DNA of 64,000 bases from Henckelia pumila. Taxonomy: Eukaryota > Streptophyta > Magnoliopsida > Lamiales > Gesneriaceae. The position numbers and the translations under genes are program-made. The stretch spans positions 13,020,001-13,084,000 of the forward strand of contig NW_027331831.1 in assembly GCF_033568475.1 (NCBI RefSeq), read 5' to 3'. The notes beneath the pieces were generated by a model that did no database searches, was not told the DNA's origin, and saw nothing but the letters and a program-made list of their open reading frames with translations. Shown here one piece after another: positions 60,056 through 64,000 of this stretch (position 1 is the stretch's first letter; each line of letters starts with the position of its first letter).

Positions 60056-60938
60056 TCTGTGAATTTTCAATTATTTTGTTTTCAAACTTTTTTATAAAAA
60101 AATTTCATCCAGAAAATTATTTAAAGTTTTTTCACTTGTAAAACACTAAAAATGCTTTTAAATTTATTTGTTTAAACGTAATCTAAATAACTATGATTTT
60201 TGTTTTTGGACAGTTAAATTTATTTATTTATTTTAACATAGACAGTTAGATTTATAACCTGACTTTCTGTTTTATTTTGAACATTAGCATTCTCTCGTAT
60301 ATCCTTACAATTTTATGATATGTGAATTAAAACTGTTTTTTTTTTTTTTGAAATAGAATTAAAACTGAATTTGGTAATTTACGTAGGTATCCAAATTGGG
60401 TACTAGTTATTCTTCGAAAAAGTAATAGCTCACTCAAAATATTGTTCTCCATATATAGGCGGTAGGCCATCAACTTCTATATTAAATCTTCACATTTTAT
60501 TATCGATCGACAAAGCAAATATATCGTAACACACAAACTATCGTGACATTGTCTCTGGATCAATTTTATGAGAAGTTTCAATTAAACCCGACTCATAAAA
60601 AAATATTATTTTTATGATAAAAGTATTATTTTCAACTATATAAATCCAATCGACTTATCTCACAAAATATTTTTTTCCCCGAAGTCTATAAAATTTTGTG
60701 AAATAACATGTTTATAATGTGTTCCATGCACTAGGTTCAATAAATGAAAGACCTAATTTAAAAATATATATACATAAAATTATAATAAATAAAAACATAT
60801 ACATAAATATTAAACATCATAAACATATTTTGTTTGGACAAATACTTATAAACCGTTCTCATAAAAAAAAATTCACAAAATTTTTATAAAATGCCCCTAA
60901 GTTGTTTCAAGAATAAATACGTGTTTGGACAACTATTT
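60056..60938. other. AT-rich intergenic DNA, no gene seen
   Basis: No supported ORF. 60540-60700 has CGTGACATTGTCTC/ACTCATAAAA wording like a degenerate member of the GAGACGGTCTC MITE family. Confidence 0.4.
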
Positions 60939-61385
60939 TGTTAAGTAATTTAGTTTTGGTGATGACAACCAATAGTAGTAAATATATTCAGTAGACAAAC
61001 ACATCAGTCGAAATAGAAAGCATACGAAAATCAAGAATCAGTAGGCTAAGTCCGTGAATCTAGAAAAATCAGAAACCAATAGACTTAGTCCGAAAACTGA
61101 TTTAAATCAGAAGATAGAATCAGTAGGCTTAAATCAAGAGAACTAAGTAGACTACTTTCAGTAGTAACCTTATTTATTAGTTGTTCTGCCTTCATAGTAC
61201 ATTTCATTTAATGTCGCGGACTAGCATTAATGGCGCATTTATTGCACATCATTTTTTAGTATGAAAGATGTGACGTACTAAGAAAAAGACATTCTTTGAT
61301 TATAGGTACAATAAGTGAAGGAGTTAATAGAGTTGTTTCTTAACGTTGGATCAGTAGCTATAAAAAGATCATTGGATCGTTCGAT
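60939..61385 (+). repeat. Probable LTR fragment facing the copia element
   Basis: Begins TGTTAAGTAATTTAG and contains repeated AATCAGTAGGCT(A/T)A words. It meets the end of the copia pol frame near 61385, in the opposite sense. It may be a truncated LTR of another element. No matching partner in the window. Confidence 0.3.
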
Positions 61386-64000
61386 AGAGATACACCTGCT
61401 CACAACTCCCACTGCATGTGCTATGTCTGGTCTGATGCACGCCATTGCATACATGAGGCTTCCGACAGCAGAGGCATAGGAAACCTTATTCATATAAGCA
61501 TGCTCCTGCTCCGTCGATGGTGATTGAGCTTTGGTTAGTTTGAAATGACTAGCCAAAGGAGTACTCACAGGTTTAGCTTCATCCATGTTGAATCTGCTAA
61601 GCACATTTTTCACGTACTCTGCCTGAGATAACTTCAAGACTCTGTTCACCCGATCTCTCAAGATCCTCATACCAAGAATTTGCTTCGCAGCTCCCAAATC
61701 CTTCATTGCAAATTCTTTTGATAACTCTCTCTTGAGCTTATCAATTTCCTCCAGACACGCTCATGCTATCAACATATCATCCACATATAGCTGTAGAATG
61801 ATATAAGAATCATCAATCTTCTTCACATAACAACAGTGATCTGCCTAGCACCTCAGAAAACCATTGTTATACATGAATCCATCAAACTTCTTGTACCACT
61901 GTCTTGGAGCTTGTTTGAGACCGTACAAGCTCTTGTGAAGTTTGCACACCATTTCCTCTGACCCACGTACTTCAAATCCCTGTGGCTGCTTCATATAAAT
62001 TTCTTCACCCAAGTCACCATGGAGAAATGCCGTCTTTACATCTAACTGCTCTAGATGTAAGTTTTCATTCGCCACTAATCCAAGTACAGTTCTGATAGTT
62101 GTCAGCTTCACCACTGGAGAGAAAATCTCGGTGTAATCAATGCCTTCTCTTTGTTGAAAGCCTTTTACAACAAGTCTTGTCTTGTACCGTTTGCTGCCAT
62201 CAAATTCTTCTTTGATCCGGTACACCCACTTGTTGTGTAATACCTTCTTGCCTTTCGGAATTTTCGTCAACTTCCAAGTCTGATTTGATGATAGTGAATC
62301 CATCTCGTCTTTCATGGCTAACTCTCACTTGATTGAATCATCATTTTGCATCGCTTCTTCGAAGGTCTCCGGTTCACCTTTATCTGTCAGCAAAATATAG
62401 TGAAGTGCAGGGGAGTATTTTTGAGGTGGTCTGATTGTTCTAGAAGATCTCCTGAGTTCAATTTCCGGATTTTGTGGGTCATCATCTTGTGCAACAGTTT
62501 TTTTATCTTTCAGGTTACTGCTTTCTGACTCATTCACAGGAATATCCATCAATGGTACTTCATCCGCCTTCTTGACTTCAGGACATTCATCACCAGCTCC
62601 ATCGCTTGACCTGTCCTTATACATCACATACTCATTGAAGATTACATCTCTGCTCCGAATGATCTTCCGATTTTGGTCATCCCAGAACCGATAACCAAAC
62701 TCATTATCTCCATAACCAATAAAGAGACACTTCTTGGATTTAGGATCAAGTTTTGTTCTACGAGTTGAATCAATGTGAACATATGATAGACATCCAAACA
62801 CTTTCAAGAAAGAAAGGTTTACTTCTTTTCCGCTCCAGACTTCTTCAGGTATTTTGTAACCAAGCGGTACCGAAGGTCCTCTGTTGATCAGATATGCTGC
62901 AGTGTTAACTGCATCAGCCCAGAATGATTTCGACAGCCCAGCGTGCAATCTCATGCTCCTGGCTCACTCATTCAGGGTCCTGTTCATCCTCTCAGCTACA
63001 CCATTCTGTTGAGGAGTACCGGGAATGGTTTTCTCCATCTTGATCCCGTTCAGTGCACAATATTTCTTAAACTCATCATTTTCATATTCTCCTCCGTTGT
63101 CAGACCGTAAGCACTTCACCTTCAAGTTGGTCTCATTCTCCACCATGACTTTCCACCTCTTAAAGGTTTCGTAAACATCAGATTTATTCTTCAAAAAATA
63201 AACCCAAACCTTCTTGCTCGAATCATCGATAAATGTGACATAGTATCGTGAGCTTCCAAGGGATGTCACAGGAGATGGCCCCCACACGTCTGTATGAACC
63301 AGCTCCAACTTTGATGCTTTTGGTTCCCTACCGCCTTTCGAAAAGCTCACCTTTTTCTGCTTTCCAAGGATACAACTTTCACACAGTTTGTGTTCGACAG
63401 TTTTTAACTCCGGTAGCTTTCCTTTTGATATCATCATCTTCATTCCCTTCTCACTCATATGTCCAAGTCTACAGTGCCATAGACTTGAGTTAGCTCCGGC
63501 ATCCATAGCTGCTAACATGTCTCTGCAACTGGAAGTCATATAGAGGGTTCCAGTTTTTGTTCCTCGAGCAATAATCATGTCTCCTTTGCTCACTTTCCAG
63601 GAACCATCACCGAAGGTTACATTATGGCCTTCGTCATCGAGCTGTCCTATTGAGATCAGATTTCGCGTTAGTCTTGGTACATGTCTGACTTTATTGATTT
63701 TTTAGACAGATCCATTTGACATTTTCAACCGGACATCTCCCATACCAACAATCTCCAAAGGTTTTCCATCAGCTAGAAAAACTTTTCCGTAATCGCCTGA
63801 AATGTAATTATCGAATATATCGCGATTACCCGTGGTATGAAACGAGGCTCCCGAATCCATAACCCAAGAATCAATCGGGCTTTCCATGGATAACACTAAA
63901 GCATCGTGTACATCCTCAGTCACAACATTTGCGTTGTTTGTTGATTTGCAGTTTCTTTTAAGATGGCCAATCTCACCGCAACTCCAACACTTCAAATTCT
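61278..64000 (-). pseudogene. Ty1/copia Gag-Pol, truncated, five in-frame stops
   Basis: One frame on the minus strand runs from the window end with no frameshift. In order: a Gag zinc knuckle (CWSCGEIGHLKRNC), protease D-S-G-A-S-F (near 63850), a GAG-pre-integrase region (WHCRLGHMSEKGM), the integrase core (LVHTDVWGP, FIDDSS, LRSDNGGEY, TPQQNGVAERMNRT) and RT (WVYRIKEEFDGS, QLDVKTAFLHGDL, YVDDMLIA). Stops lie at 63702, 62964, 62325, 61845 and 61761 (lowest coordinate of each codon). The copia reading ends after SRCIS (about 61390), so RNase H and the 3' LTR are missing; the last 35 codons to 61278 are unrelated. Lineage looks Tnt1/Tork-like. The 5' part lies beyond the window. Confidence 0.9.

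Overview
This window is plant nuclear DNA, almost certainly from a eudicot. It has spliced plant genes with GT-AG introns, long AT-rich intergenic stretches, and many plant transposons. I cannot fix the species; the repeat families look like those of Lamiales, but that is only an impression.

Layout. 1-381 (minus) is the first part of a 4-coumarate:CoA ligase-like gene, with AC-type MYB motifs upstream. 570-6950 is intergenic and rich in small elements: a Mutator-like MITE, a 555-bp inverted-end element and a complete 351-bp TRIM retrotransposon. 6959-27717 is a three-unit tandem array with a period of about 6.95 kb. Each unit carries a decayed Athila-type gag-pro fragment (minus), an 8-bp-TSD hAT-like MITE inside it, and a non-coding Ty3/gypsy element (plus) with a 1445-bp LTR and an embedded microsatellite-tailed retroposon. 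27714-33382 (minus) is a second gypsy element that keeps only gag between very long LTRs; its left LTR is cut where it meets the array. 33383-37370 is a mosaic of retroposon pieces, MITEs and local duplications, one of them a copy of the segment at about 1.9-2.6 kb.

38854-48358 is the gene island, all on the minus strand: a fasciclin-domain protein, a nine-exon GT47 exostosin-family glycosyltransferase, and a three-exon TOL (VHS-GAT) ubiquitin-cargo adaptor. From memory the Arabidopsis relatives At5g16920, At5g16890 and At5g16880 lie close together in the same order, which supports the assignments.

49710-57151 (plus) is the most notable part: a nearly complete endogenous caulimovirid (plant pararetrovirus) genome, integrated as one circularly permuted copy. 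The order is protease-RT-RNase H, transactivator, promoter and leader with a tRNA-Met primer site, a small ORF, movement protein, a coiled-coil protein and coat protein. Every large ORF is broken by stops or frameshifts, so it is a relic. 57152-61277 holds further MITEs and a pogo/Emigrant-like element. 61278-64000 (minus) is a Ty1/copia pol that is open in one frame apart from five stop codons.

Only the 4CL, FAS1, GT47 and TOL loci look like functional host genes, plus one intact retroelement gag.
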